A stretch of DNA of 18,247 nucleotides from JBLHHI01 sp047614125 (GTDB lineage: Bacteria > Bacteroidota > Bacteroidia > NS11-12g > UBA9320), in NCBI GenBank assembly GCA_047614125.1, contig JBLHHI010000064.1, positions 1-18,247 of the forward strand, given 5' to 3'. The notes beneath the pieces were generated by a model that saw only the letters and a list, made by a program, of their open reading frames with translations, had not been told where the DNA came from and searched no databases. Below are positions 6,688 through 16,374 of this stretch, in pieces (the stretch's first letter is position 1; every line of letters begins with the position of its first letter). Made by a program: the position numbers and the translations under genes.

Positions 6688-7164
6688 TTAGCGCGGGTTG
6701 AACATCACAAGACCCCACCTTTTTATCTCCCAATTTGTTCTTGCTCGATCGAAAAATTCTTTGGTTCGGACTTTGTTGGCATCAATGTACACTTTAAATA
6801 CAGTGCCATCCTTTTTAAACACTTCTATGTACGAGGCATATGTCAGCGTCGAAACTAAATCAACCGTTTTGATTGAATCAATTTGCGCGTATAATGCTGT
6901 TGAAGTCTCGTTTTCCTCATCACTAATCCAATACGAAGCCAGACGCTTGTTGGTTATAAAATTGCCCGATTTCTCAACAGTATATATTCCATGATTTGAC
7001 GTGAAAAGTTCGATGATTTCATCGCTGCCAGGAGGAATAATTTTATTGATGTAATCTAAATCACCCTCCGTTAAATTGCCTTCGTTCTTTCCTAAATAGC
7101 CACATGAGCAAAGGCAAAGACTCAGTAAAATAAGTATGTGAAACGCTATCCTTCGTGTCTTCAT
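6688..7164 (-). CDS. Small predicted lipoprotein downstream of sprA
   Basis: The frame opens at a TTG (7176). The ATG at 7164 gives a standard lipoprotein signal: MKTRRIAFHILILLSLCLCS, then Cys, with lipobox LCSC and a Gly-Tyr after it. That makes 158 residues, with the mature part starting at about Cys21. The rest has no motif I recognise. It is a compact mixed alpha/beta sequence, with SYIEVFKKDGTVFKVYID resembling a short beta-hairpin and WEIKRWGLVMFNPR at the end. It starts 36 nt after the sprA stop on the same strand with no clear terminator between, so co-transcription with sprA is likely. A role linked to T9SS cannot be claimed from position alone. Confidence 0.75.
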   Translation of the reverse strand: MKTRRIAFHILILLSLCLCSCGYLGKNEGNLTEGDLDYINKIIPPGSDEIIELFTSNHGIYTVEKSGNFITNKRLASYWISDEENETSTALYAQIDSIKTVDLVSTLTYASYIEVFKKDGTVFKVYIDANKVRTKEFFDRARTNWEIKRWGLVMFNPR

Positions 7165-7200
7165 ATTGCCAGTCAAAAAGAAGTACGTGCATCTAAAACC

Positions 7201-10200
7201 CTACTGCATCGTATACCGCAGCGAAATGCCAAAGTCTGTTAAGGCCGTACGATAGCTCTGTGAGTTTTTAGGATCGTTGATGTTGCGGTTGTAGAACATA
7301 CGGATGTTGGTAGCGTCGTTGATCTTGTAATCCAAGTTGGGTCGGATGGCAATCATTCGGGTACCTGCTTGAGCCGTATTTATATTATTCTGAATGTCTC
7401 TACGAACTGTAACTCCGTCGCGGATGGAAAAATCCATCCTAAAGTTCAAGTTATTCTCCAAATACACCTTTCTTCCTTTCACCCTAAGAAAGGGAAGTTT
7501 AATGCCCTTGGTTACATAACCCGCTCCAATAACCCATTCTTTATTAGCTTGTTCGATCATTAAGAAGGTGTTCATAAAGAGCGTAATATTCCGATCGCGC
7601 TTGTGCTCCAACTTGAGCGTAAAGCCATTTTTCATTGTTACGTCAATACCAAGCAGTGGCGTTAGTCGCTCTACCAAGCTAATACCTTGCTGGAAGGTGT
7701 ATTTGGCATACAAGGCACCAGTATCGCTTATTACATCTTGACCGTATTTAATTTCAGAAACATAGCTGTTCATGTTTAGCGTTGAGCTGTAAGCATGACG
7801 AATGCTGATGTTAGAGAAGTATTCATCCAAACCAAACAAGTCTTTTAAACCGTTGTAACTTATGTTCCAGGCCGGTATTGGCAACCGTTTGAATGGATTT
7901 AAATCTCCACTCTTGCCATCCTTGCCGCTGTAGGCATTTATGAACGAATACAACATCACATCTTGTTGTGTTTCTGGGAAGCCCATTGGAAATCCCGTTT
8001 CGGAACTAATGCTGCCTATGCTGTCTTGATATCGAAGGTTGCCCTCGCTCGAAAGCTCTTGTTGCTGTAAGCGCTTTGCAATGTCGAACCGATTGTTTTT
8101 GAATTGATCAAAGGCATCCGACTGATAATTGTTATCGTAATTCCCACTCTTTTCAAAGGCTGTTTTCCAAGAAAAGAATGAAATGGAGTATTGCCCTACT
8201 TCATTTAAGCCGTAGTCGTTAAACTCCCCTTCAATTGGATCGAATCTAAAGTTACTCGAAACCGTGGAGCTCGTACGTTTGTTTACATCCAATTGGATTC
8301 TAAAATTCTTGAACGGTTCTAAGGTTGCCTTCCCAACTAAGTTAACACCCGTTAATTGCATGAACCGATTGTTCTGCAGGGTATCTCGACTTAAGTATCC
8401 ATCGCGAGCTAAGTCGTATCGAATTTCGGGGTCTTGCATACCAAGGATAAAGGGCCAAGATGGGGTGGCCAAATCGAAGTTGTGACCTAGGTATTGAATT
8501 TTTTCACTAAAGCCCGGTAAGGTGGTACCATTCGTTCCCGTATAGGTAACTTGAACCTGCTTTAACATCATGAGGAAATTGCCAAGTGTTTTGCCAGCGA
8601 CGGTCAGTTCCTTCTTCTTCTTTTTCGCTGCATCTGGATCGGCATCCACGGCATCTGGATCGGCTGATTTGATGCGCTTTGGCGGAGGACCAGAACGCAT
8701 AAACTTTCGAAGATATTTCGATTTGTTATAAAATGATGTGAAGTTAAAGTTGGTATTAAAGTTAATGGTTTGACTGTTTTGGATGGTGTTGCCAATTTCT
8801 GGGAACGTTGGCGGAGCGAGGGTCCAAGAATAATTGGCCCCATATTTAGCCGAAGCAGTTATCCAATTAAGGCTTTTAATCTTGTTAAATGGAACGGTGT
8901 AATTCACATTAATGGTTTGATTAAAATTCCGCATTGTACCCAATTTAAAGAAATTGTCGCGGATGGTGTCTTTTTGTTGCTCAGAGTAAATTGCTCCAAA
9001 TGGCTCTTCCACCCATGCATCTACATCGCTGTTATAATCCAACTTTAGCGTTCGCATTATATTCCAACGAGCGCCGTATATCCGCTTCATTGTGAACGAC
9101 TTATCATAGAACCTCGGCACAATGGCATCAAAATCGTCGTTGCTTCTATTTTGCATTTCGCCGTACCTGCGATCCACATCAAATTGCATGTTTAAACTTT
9201 GAGGAACCAACCCAAGATTGAAGTCTTTAACAAAGCTCAACTTCTTGCTTTTGATCACCTTTTTAAACGGCTCCCATGGTTTAGCGCGTGAGGCAAAGTT
9301 GTAGGCCAAACTGGCGCGATGCGTGTTGATGAAATTCTCCTCAACAATCTGATTTCGTCGATATACTCGCTGGAAAGAGTAACTCGCATTTAAGTTTTCA
9401 ATATCCCACGGCCGCGACTTACTGGCGCCAGTTTTGTTCTTTTTAACGTTTGTGAAATTTAAACTGTACCGGCTGGTATAATCTTGTGAAGTCTCTTTTA
9501 CAATCTGTTTTTGTTCAGGCGACTCTGCAGATCGAACAGCTTGTTCGAACAAGATGTCTGGGTTTAAAGGATAAAATTTCGGGTTGATGAAGTTTTCGTT
9601 CCATCCAATAAACATCGGTATCGTAATCCCGTATTTTTGAGGAAAGAACTTGCCAAGTTCGATGTTTGAAGAAATATCGTACTGGAAAGTTTGATCTAGG
9701 TTTCGCTCGTTTAGGCTCTTATTAATCCCACCAAAACCAATGGTTTGATAGTTTCCAGATACATTTACCCGGGCAAAATCCGCCAACTTGGCAACCATTC
9801 TGGCCGTAGCGGCCCATCCACCCTTATTCGAGATGCCTGTTACGCGCATCTCGTTAAACCACACTTCGGCACACAACTTATCGGGCGAAGTCCCTTCTTT
9901 AGGATTAAGCACGCCTAAAAGTATGGATCGAACTTGGCTTAAATCTGGCAGTCCAACAACTCGAATGATGTGGCCATTGGGTAAAATGCGCTGATGAGTT
10001 GCCGTTTTGCTTCCAGTAACGGTTTCTCGTTCAATTTTTAAATCATATAGGTCTTGCAAGGCAAAGTCCATAAAGTTGGCAGTTGGCCAAATTTCATTCT
10101 GAAGAACCGAACCATCTCCCGTAATTTGAAGCGGCATGCGGTATTCATAATAATTGTTTTCTAAGTCGGTGCCAACTCGTATAAAAGCCCATACATCTCC

Positions 10201-13200
10201 ATGTTGAAGATTGTCTCCTTCTGCGTGTAAGAACATTTTAAACCGTTCATAATTCCGAATGTCTAATTCCGTTACTCTAAAAGCTCCTCGAGCATCCCCT
10301 TTTTCCAAACCGCAAACCCTCAATGACAGCGATTGCTCATCTTGCTCTACTTGATTGGGTTGGGTTGGATCCAACTCTCGAACAATGCCCGGAGGTTCTA
10401 CGTATTTAATTGGAATTCTTCGGCTGTTTTCAAAAATGTTAACGGTACTCACCACAAACTCAACCGGATCGGATGGATTGGGAGGTGTACCAATGCTTGG
10501 TGGATATTTCAAGCTGTTCTTATATCGTCTCCAATCCGCTCTAATAAATTGTAAACGAACAAATCGCAGGTTCAAGCTGTCTTCAAAACCGGTTAAAAAC
10601 ATTCGCATAAAACGAATGGATTTAAAGTTTGTAATGCCCCCAATTTGCTTATCAAAATCACGAATGGGCACTTTGAGTTGGTAGTATGTTACACTGTCAG
10701 GCTTCGCACCCTTATCTTCACGTTGAGAATATACCGTACGTGCATCGGTCACATAGCCGGTTCCAACCTTTAATTCATCTTGGCTCAGTTTTATTTTGTA
10801 TTGGAAGTATTCTTCAACTTGATCTAAGGTGTTGTCGCCATTGATGTCTTCATCATCGGGCACAACCGTAACCGATTTAGGTGTTTGATCTTGCAAACGA
10901 TCTAAGGTAGAGTTTCCATCTACTTGGCAGTAATAGCGATAACGCTCAAGAACCCCAGTTTGATTTTGGTCGTATTGTTCGTCTCTATGAAACACAAAGT
11001 TATCGCCCGATGGATCTTGCAAGGCATTTTGATAGGCAGCAGAAGTAGACCCAAATTTTGCTTCAACCTTTTTGAGATATAGGGTATCAAAAAAGGTTAT
11101 TTCATTTTCATCACTTAATCCGTCCAACCCAACATCTTGCAGTGGCCGTGCATTTTGGTCGTTGTCGAAGCCATCAATTATTGGGCTTACAGATCCAACC
11201 AAACCGCACGAAGTTGTTTCAACGGGAAGGGTAGAATTGCCCGTTGGCAAAGCATTTTCAGCCGATTTTTTCTTATCTGGAAGTACATCTTCCGATACGC
11301 TTCCTAAGTTGATATAAAGGAAACCCTCATTTCTTTTGGGTCGGTTTTCATACTTTTCATAGACAAAGGGATCCATTACCCATATTTCCAAGTAGTCGTA
11401 ATTGGATGCTTCAAAGTCCGTGTTTTCAATCCTACGAGAAATACCAGCCCAGTTGTTTCCTGGATCAGACAAAGTGCCGTCAGCATTTAAATTGTCAACC
11501 CCGTAATTATAGGGTCCACGTAAGTTTGGATAATAGGCCAGGTCTAAGGTTGGCAGGGTGGTAGGAGTGCTTTGTTGAATGTTCATGTCCGGAAACACCT
11601 CGTTAAAAGGAAGGGCACGAACAAAGTGGTGCGACCGTTGAATTGGGTCGTTTTTAAGGTGGGTAGGCATCAGGTTACCCTGTGCATTTTGCAAAATGGG
11701 ATCGATGGTATACCAAGCCAGAAGCGCCCGTCGATTATTCTCTCGCTTAATGTTTATGTTGTTGGAAGTGGCAAACGGAAACAAATCGGCTTGATGTTGA
11801 GGTACACTGGCCATCTTCCACTTCGACTGTGTTTTGAGATCAAAGGGAATTTCGGCACCTTCAAAATCGTCGATGAAGGAAGTTCCACGCTCAGCATCTC
11901 CGATGCTCAAGGGTTTATGCGGAATTATTTGAGCAAACTCCCACGAAAGGGCAATACTCGATTTCTCTTTAGTTTCGATGAAGGGAAGACGATCCACCAT
12001 TTTGGTTAGCATTCGAGATTCGGTTTCGTACGAACCATCAAAGCCCCAAATGGTATTTAATAACGGCTCTTCACCAATGTTTGTTTTTGGCGTAAGCGGG
12101 CGTTCAGTGAGGTGTAGAATCGTTGCACCTAATATTAATTTATCCGAATGCTTGTAATCCAAACGAGTTCCAACCAGCGTTTTTTGCTGCATGTTAAACA
12201 ACGAGTTGCTCTCGCACGATGCCTTAATAACAGCACCCGAACCCAATACTCCTTCGTTTATAATGGTAACCATACCAATGGTATAATCCACGATGTAATC
12301 GCTTCCTTCCGAAAGCATACTTCCGTTTGCTGTAACTTTTACAGATCCCCTGGGTACGTTAAAACATTGGAGGCGAATTTGGTTGCTTGACGAACCTTTG
12401 TAGCTGCCCCGTAAAAAGAATTTATCATGGGCAACATCTTGCTCGGCATCCCAACGGGTAGAGTCGTATAAGGCATCAAAGGTGTAATAATCCGCCGATT
12501 TGCCTTTCGAGTCGTTAAACCTGTTACGGGTGTAGTCGCCAAAAGGTTCGCGCATTGGAAAAATAATTCGACCTTGGGCTTTTTGAATTGTAACTCCTTC
12601 AATCAAGTCAAACAAACCATCGGGCTTAGCTTCAAATTGCCGATTCATCTTATCTAGGTTGTATACCGCGTTTAGCTGCTGTTGAAACCAGCGCGTTTCG
12701 GTAGCATCTACGGGTAAATATCCTAAATCTCCTCCGCCCTTATCATCTGCATATACAACGTTGAAACTAAATTCATCGGTTTGCATGTTGTATGCGCCCA
12801 ACGAATAGATGTTTTTCATCATCAAATTCCAAGTTGGCAAATTCGTTTTGATCAAGTTCGATTTCAACATTTTAACCGAAAGAGTTGTTTGATTTTGCAC
12901 ATTTGGGGGCCGATCTCGTGCAAATTCACCCACCTTGTAAATGACTCCATTGTACGAATATTCGTAGGCTACGGCTAATACCTCATCGGTATTAAGTGCC
13001 TGATTTAGAGATATGTACCCGAGTTGATAGTTCAGAGTAAACTCGTTCTGGTTCAACTGTCGAGCGTTGGTTAAATCTACGTATTCAATCCCAACACGCA
13101 TCTGATTTTTAGCACCATCCGGATTAGAAGTGATTTTAGAAAATAAAGAGTTGGCCTCGTTATTTGGTAAGCCATCACCCGGAAATGGGTTGATGAAGTT

Positions 13201-14325
13201 TTGATTATATGGTTCGCTCTCTCCCAAATCCATCATGGCCACTAAATTGCCTGTATTGCTGTAGCTGGATGCTCTGTTCGTAACCCAAACTTCAATGTAG
13301 TTGATCAGTACATTCGACTGAATAACCGGTAGACGAGAAAGCGCCTGGTCATAGTTTTCGGCAAAGTATTGTCCAATGAAATAGTGACGGTTTACGTCGT
13401 AGTTGCTCGATTGAATGTTGAACTTTGTTATCTGAGCTCCTCCGCTGATTTCGGTTTCTCGGGTTTCTCCTTTTTGTTGGGTGGCAATTGTGGTTACTGT
13501 AAGCTTGCCAAACTGTGTTTTAAGTTTTAATCCAAATAAGCTTTGTCCACCTTGTATTAAACTTCCATTTAGAGGTAAACTTACATTTCCCAGCTCGATG
13601 TTCTTAACGATGTCGTCGTCTTTTCCTTCCCAGTTGAGCTTGGTTTGATTCTCAAACTCGAAGGTTGCTTCTGTGTTGTAATTGGTGTTAATCTTCATCC
13701 GATCGCCAATCTGACCCGTAACGTTTACTTGCATCTTCATGTCGAAGTTAAAGTTACCGTTCTTTTGTTGAGGTGCAGTAAAGTTTGGATTTTCAACTCG
13801 ATTGTAGTTGCCGCCAAAAATCAATTCGGCCGAGCCACTTGGTCGAATGTCTATCAAGCCATTTCCAAAAAGTTCGTCAATGGCTTTGGGATCGTTGAAC
13901 AAATCGGGCAAGTTGCCATTGCCACGAACAAAGTTGGTGGCCTGCGACTTCTTTTTAAAATAATCGTGCTGTTCGCTTTTCTCCGTTTCTTTCAAATATT
14001 CATCAAAAGTTTTCGGAACGGCATCGCCCATCGGTATGCTTCCAACTTTTCGCTGAATTTTATACGACCTGGTTACTGGGTCATACACTACTTCCGTGCT
14101 AAAGTTTGATGGGTCCTTTAAGTCAAATTGATTAACGTCTCCAATCTCTCCGGGTTTTTTATCCCGAATTGGATAGATGAGAGAATCTTTTCTGGCCGTA
14201 TCTTCTTCCAGAACTGAAATGGGTTGTTGCCATGCCGTAAAGCGCTCTGTTGCTTGAGAAGTGGTTAATACAACCACACATGCCGATGCGGCAATAATCG
14301 AAAATATCTGTACTCTGTTTAACAA
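7201..14325 (-). CDS. sprA: SprA, outer-membrane translocon of the type IX secretion system
   Basis: 2374 codons, close to the roughly 2400 residues of Flavobacterium SprA. SprA forms the very large single-chain outer-membrane barrel through which T9SS cargo passes, and it is needed for gliding in gliding species. Residues 1-25 are a signal peptide (VQIFSIIAASACVVVLTTSQ core). The rest is dominated by strand-like alternation (FGGNYNR, FDMKMQVNVTGQIGDRM, INTNYNTEATFEFENQ), with the repeated SprA N-terminal type region early. Near residues 1050-1150 are Asp-rich loops such as DNDQNARPLQDVGLDGLSDE and DEDINGDNTLDQ that look calcium-binding. A DPDA repeat followed by five Lys lies near 1888-1900. 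The start is TTG: the upstream frame reaches a stop at 14401-14403 without an ATG, and the signal peptide begins at once. It lies downstream of ruvA. Confidence 0.97.
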   Translation of the reverse strand: MLNRVQIFSIIAASACVVVLTTSQATERFTAWQQPISVLEEDTARKDSLIYPIRDKKPGEIGDVNQFDLKDPSNFSTEVVYDPVTRSYKIQRKVGSIPMGDAVPKTFDEYLKETEKSEQHDYFKKKSQATNFVRGNGNLPDLFNDPKAIDELFGNGLIDIRPSGSAELIFGGNYNRVENPNFTAPQQKNGNFNFDMKMQVNVTGQIGDRMKINTNYNTEATFEFENQTKLNWEGKDDDIVKNIELGNVSLPLNGSLIQGGQSLFGLKLKTQFGKLTVTTIATQQKGETRETEISGGAQITKFNIQSSNYDVNRHYFIGQYFAENYDQALSRLPVIQSNVLINYIEVWVTNRASSYSNTGNLVAMMDLGESEPYNQNFINPFPGDGLPNNEANSLFSKITSNPDGAKNQMRVGIEYVDLTNARQLNQNEFTLNYQLGYISLNQALNTDEVLAVAYEYSYNGVIYKVGEFARDRPPNVQNQTTLSVKMLKSNLIKTNLPTWNLMMKNIYSLGAYNMQTDEFSFNVVYADDKGGGDLGYLPVDATETRWFQQQLNAVYNLDKMNRQFEAKPDGLFDLIEGVTIQKAQGRIIFPMREPFGDYTRNRFNDSKGKSADYYTFDALYDSTRWDAEQDVAHDKFFLRGSYKGSSSNQIRLQCFNVPRGSVKVTANGSMLSEGSDYIVDYTIGMVTIINEGVLGSGAVIKASCESNSLFNMQQKTLVGTRLDYKHSDKLILGATILHLTERPLTPKTNIGEEPLLNTIWGFDGSYETESRMLTKMVDRLPFIETKEKSSIALSWEFAQIIPHKPLSIGDAERGTSFIDDFEGAEIPFDLKTQSKWKMASVPQHQADLFPFATSNNINIKRENNRRALLAWYTIDPILQNAQGNLMPTHLKNDPIQRSHHFVRALPFNEVFPDMNIQQSTPTTLPTLDLAYYPNLRGPYNYGVDNLNADGTLSDPGNNWAGISRRIENTDFEASNYDYLEIWVMDPFVYEKYENRPKRNEGFLYINLGSVSEDVLPDKKKSAENALPTGNSTLPVETTSCGLVGSVSPIIDGFDNDQNARPLQDVGLDGLSDENEITFFDTLYLKKVEAKFGSTSAAYQNALQDPSGDNFVFHRDEQYDQNQTGVLERYRYYCQVDGNSTLDRLQDQTPKSVTVVPDDEDINGDNTLDQVEEYFQYKIKLSQDELKVGTGYVTDARTVYSQREDKGAKPDSVTYYQLKVPIRDFDKQIGGITNFKSIRFMRMFLTGFEDSLNLRFVRLQFIRADWRRYKNSLKYPPSIGTPPNPSDPVEFVVSTVNIFENSRRIPIKYVEPPGIVRELDPTQPNQVEQDEQSLSLRVCGLEKGDARGAFRVTELDIRNYERFKMFLHAEGDNLQHGDVWAFIRVGTDLENNYYEYRMPLQITGDGSVLQNEIWPTANFMDFALQDLYDLKIERETVTGSKTATHQRILPNGHIIRVVGLPDLSQVRSILLGVLNPKEGTSPDKLCAEVWFNEMRVTGISNKGGWAATARMVAKLADFARVNVSGNYQTIGFGGINKSLNERNLDQTFQYDISSNIELGKFFPQKYGITIPMFIGWNENFINPKFYPLNPDILFEQAVRSAESPEQKQIVKETSQDYTSRYSLNFTNVKKNKTGASKSRPWDIENLNASYSFQRVYRRNQIVEENFINTHRASLAYNFASRAKPWEPFKKVIKSKKLSFVKDFNLGLVPQSLNMQFDVDRRYGEMQNRSNDDFDAIVPRFYDKSFTMKRIYGARWNIMRTLKLDYNSDVDAWVEEPFGAIYSEQQKDTIRDNFFKLGTMRNFNQTINVNYTVPFNKIKSLNWITASAKYGANYSWTLAPPTFPEIGNTIQNSQTINFNTNFNFTSFYNKSKYLRKFMRSGPPPKRIKSADPDAVDADPDAAKKKKKELTVAGKTLGNFLMMLKQVQVTYTGTNGTTLPGFSEKIQYLGHNFDLATPSWPFILGMQDPEIRYDLARDGYLSRDTLQNNRFMQLTGVNLVGKATLEPFKNFRIQLDVNKRTSSTVSSNFRFDPIEGEFNDYGLNEVGQYSISFFSWKTAFEKSGNYDNNYQSDAFDQFKNNRFDIAKRLQQQELSSEGNLRYQDSIGSISSETGFPMGFPETQQDVMLYSFINAYSGKDGKSGDLNPFKRLPIPAWNISYNGLKDLFGLDEYFSNISIRHAYSSTLNMNSYVSEIKYGQDVISDTGALYAKYTFQQGISLVERLTPLLGIDVTMKNGFTLKLEHKRDRNITLFMNTFLMIEQANKEWVIGAGYVTKGIKLPFLRVKGRKVYLENNLNFRMDFSIRDGVTVRRDIQNNINTAQAGTRMIAIRPNLDYKINDATNIRMFYNRNINDPKNSQSYRTALTDFGISLRYTMQ
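8630..8663 (-). repeat. Short direct repeat encoding an Asp-Pro-Asp-Ala linker in SprA
   Basis: GCATCTGGATCGG occurs twice, at 8630-8642 and 8651-8663, with a 21-nt period that keeps the frame. The encoded stretch DPDAVDADPDAA is followed by five Lys. It looks like a slippage-prone hydrophilic loop rather than a barrel strand. Confidence 0.6.
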
Positions 14326-14393
14326 AACGCTCTTTAAATTTGCTAATGTTCTATGTCCGTGTAATGGTAAATAAAGTAGATATTTTCTATAGG

Positions 14394-14423
14394 CAAATTT
14401 TCATATTGGTTGCTTGACACAAA
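14394..14423 (-). promoter_or_regulatory. Candidate promoter in the ruvA-sprA gap
   Basis: On the minus strand TTTG (14423-14420) is followed, 18 nt after its TTG, by AAAATTTG (14401-14394), one mismatch from TAnnTTTG. It would give sprA its own transcript with a leader of about 60 nt, besides read-through from ruvA. Confidence 0.3.
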
Positions 14424-14433
14424 CTGTCCACAA

Positions 14434-15015
14434 TTATAATACTTTTAAACTCATTTTAATCAGTTCCTCGGTGTTGGCATCGGGCCCCAGTTCCTTACTA
14501 ACTCTAGCAACGGTCTTTTCAGTTGCCATTCTCGCAAAACCAAGTGCCATTAAAGCTTCAACTGCTTCTTGTTGGTTGCTGTTGGATGTTACGAATAACG
14601 CAGAACCATCGTGCAACTTACCAAGCTTATCTCTCAACTCTAATACAAGTCGTTGTGCTGCTTTCGGTCCAATGCCTTTTATTGACTTCAACAACGCCAC
14701 GTTTCCGTTGGTTATTGCTGAGATCAATTCCTGTTCGGATAAGGAAGATATGATCATTCGAGCGATGGCGGGGCCAACTCCGCTTACACTAATTAGATTC
14801 CGAAAAATGCTCCGTTCGGTCTTGCTTAAAAAGCCAAAGAGCGTGTGGCTGTCTTCTTTAACCTGTAAATGAACCAGGAGTTTTACTTCCTTCATATTCT
14901 TCATTTGCTCATAGGCGTACAACGAGATGTGAGCAAAATACCCAACCCCACCAGCGCTTACAACCATATGGGTTGGGGATATTTCATCTACCCTTCCCTC
15001 AATAAATTCTAACAT
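14434..15015 (-). CDS. ruvA: Holliday junction branch-migration protein RuvA
   Basis: 193 residues from the ATG at 15015; the frame runs to a TTG at 15024, but RuvA proteins begin directly with the strand seen here (MLEFIEGRVDEI). Domain I, an OB fold, spans about 1-62 (VVSAGGVGYFAHIS). Domain II has two helix-hairpin-helix motifs: VSGVGPAIARMIISSLS near 75 and IKGIGPKAAQRLVLELRD near 110. Domain III, which contacts RuvB, is QEAVEALMALGFARMATEKT to the end. The length fits the family. RuvA tetramers bind four-way junctions and load the RuvB motor during recombination repair. The gene lies 108 nt upstream of sprA and 67 nt downstream of the decarboxylase gene. Confidence 0.97.
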   Translation of the reverse strand: MLEFIEGRVDEISPTHMVVSAGGVGYFAHISLYAYEQMKNMKEVKLLVHLQVKEDSHTLFGFLSKTERSIFRNLISVSGVGPAIARMIISSLSEQELISAITNGNVALLKSIKGIGPKAAQRLVLELRDKLGKLHDGSALFVTSNSNQQEAVEALMALGFARMATEKTVARVSKELGPDANTEELIKMSLKVL

Positions 15016-15082
15016 TGTTGGCAAGGTAACAGAATTATTTTTAACTGGATCTCACTTATCAACAATGACCACTTGACTCCTT

Positions 15083-16306
15083 CTAAATCTTAATCTCGGC
15101 TAAAAATTTGTCGATTTTGTTTTGAGTTACATGGGTCATTATTACCACCTTATACCACTTTGGATGATGATGATTGTCGGGAACAAGTCCAAATTTTGAC
15201 GAAGAAGTTGCAGAAATATGAGACGCATTAATAGCTACAATGTTTGATTTGGGATTTCGATAGAAGGCGATTCCCATTTCCGTTAAACTCAAACACAACG
15301 AATTGGTTCGTTCTTGCAGCATGGATATTCTATCCTTCCATCCTTCATACCCATAGGTTTTTAAAATCATCCAAATGGCAACGGCATTTGCTCCTGATCG
15401 GCTTCCTGCCAACGTTGAATCTTCGCCCTCCACATACGATGCTTGATTGGTGGTGGCATACTGCATCCAACCCTTACGAATGAGGAAGATGCCCGTACCA
15501 TAGGGTGCTTGCACCATCTTATGCGCATCGAGAGTAATTGAATCTACGTAGGCATTGCTAAAATTTAAACAACTGCCTTGATCAACAAAAGGATGGTAAA
15601 ATCCTCCATATGCTCCGTCAACATGTAACTTAAATGTGCAGTTTTGTGCCCGAAGTGCCTTCACGTAAACATCAACGTCATCTACCGAACCAAACATGGT
15701 TGTCATCATATTAGCGAGTACAACAAAATGTGTAATGCCTCTGTTAACGGCCATATTTAGAGCCAAATCAAGTTCCTTTTTGAGCACAACTCGCTCATCA
15801 TCAACGCCAATTTTAATAAGATTTAAGCTTAAAAGATTCGCGCCTTTATCGGCAGAATAATGCGTGTCTTCCGAACACAAAATGGCAATATTAGATTGAT
15901 TAACCCCAAGCTCGTACATGAAATAATTGCGATAAATCCACATGGCCTGAATGTTTGCTTCGGTTCCTCCAGCCGAAACATAGCCGTCGCACGAATTCGG
16001 TTCTGCGCCCATTATTGAACTGGAGCAAATTTCAATAACCTCGCGTTCTATGGCCTGAGTTCCATTAAAAAAACGCTCCGATTTGCCCAAGGTATGACAC
16101 CCAATGTGATTGGGATTTTGAACCATGGTATACAAAAATGGAGCCTTCTTAAGAAAGGGTTCATTTTTATAAAACACACATTCATCTAAATCGGATGCGG
16201 GTACCCCTAAAATGTATTCCGATTGGTAATTAATGTTTTGTTGATTTGCTTCAAATACTCGATCGTGTATTTGCTTCGAGCTAAGCGAAGTCCAAGATTG
16301 CTCCAT
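15083..16306 (-). CDS. Group II PLP-dependent amino-acid decarboxylase (histidine decarboxylase-like)
   Basis: 407 residues from the ATG at 16306; a TTG at 16324 would add six residues but lies inside a hairpin. Visible fold-type I landmarks: SAGGTEAN (phosphate loop, about 112-118), THY with the ring-stacking His149, LHVDGAYGG with the cofactor Asp230, and TLDAHKMVQAPYGTG, where Lys263 should form the Schiff base. Near the C-terminus MTHVTQNKIDKFLAEIK resembles the end of bacterial histidine decarboxylases of this group. The TLDAHK motif is closer to glutamate/aromatic-type members than to the SGHK of Morganella histidine decarboxylase, so the substrate is open: His, Asp, Glu or another amino acid. 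It should be a soluble cytoplasmic homodimer releasing CO2 and an amine. A strong hairpin precedes the start. Confidence 0.85.
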   Translation of the reverse strand: MEQSWTSLSSKQIHDRVFEANQQNINYQSEYILGVPASDLDECVFYKNEPFLKKAPFLYTMVQNPNHIGCHTLGKSERFFNGTQAIEREVIEICSSSIMGAEPNSCDGYVSAGGTEANIQAMWIYRNYFMYELGVNQSNIAILCSEDTHYSADKGANLLSLNLIKIGVDDERVVLKKELDLALNMAVNRGITHFVVLANMMTTMFGSVDDVDVYVKALRAQNCTFKLHVDGAYGGFYHPFVDQGSCLNFSNAYVDSITLDAHKMVQAPYGTGIFLIRKGWMQYATTNQASYVEGEDSTLAGSRSGANAVAIWMILKTYGYEGWKDRISMLQERTNSLCLSLTEMGIAFYRNPKSNIVAINASHISATSSSKFGLVPDNHHHPKWYKVVIMTHVTQNKIDKFLAEIKI

Positions 16307-16317
16307 TATAAAATTTT

Positions 16318-16359
16318 GGGGCAATTTAGACTCATTTATTCTGAGTAAATATGAGCCCC
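16318..16359 (-). promoter_or_regulatory. Nested hairpin just upstream of the decarboxylase start
   Basis: GGGGC (16318-16322) pairs with GCCCC (16355-16359), inside it ATTT with AAAT, and inside that ACTCA (16330-16334) with TGAGT (16342-16346) around a 7-nt loop. That is 14 pairs in 42 nt. It lies 16 nt after the DinB-family stop and 11 nt before the decarboxylase ATG, and AAAATTTTAT follows it in the minus direction. It may terminate the sigma operon, or be a leader structure controlling the decarboxylase. Confidence 0.5.
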
Positions 16360-16374
16360 GTCAGTTCGACACCA

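Noticed and set aside
7369..14109. Many plus-strand frames of 60-155 codons, such as 11572-12009 and 13645-14109
   Set aside because: All lie opposite sprA and have no signal, motif or independent promoter.
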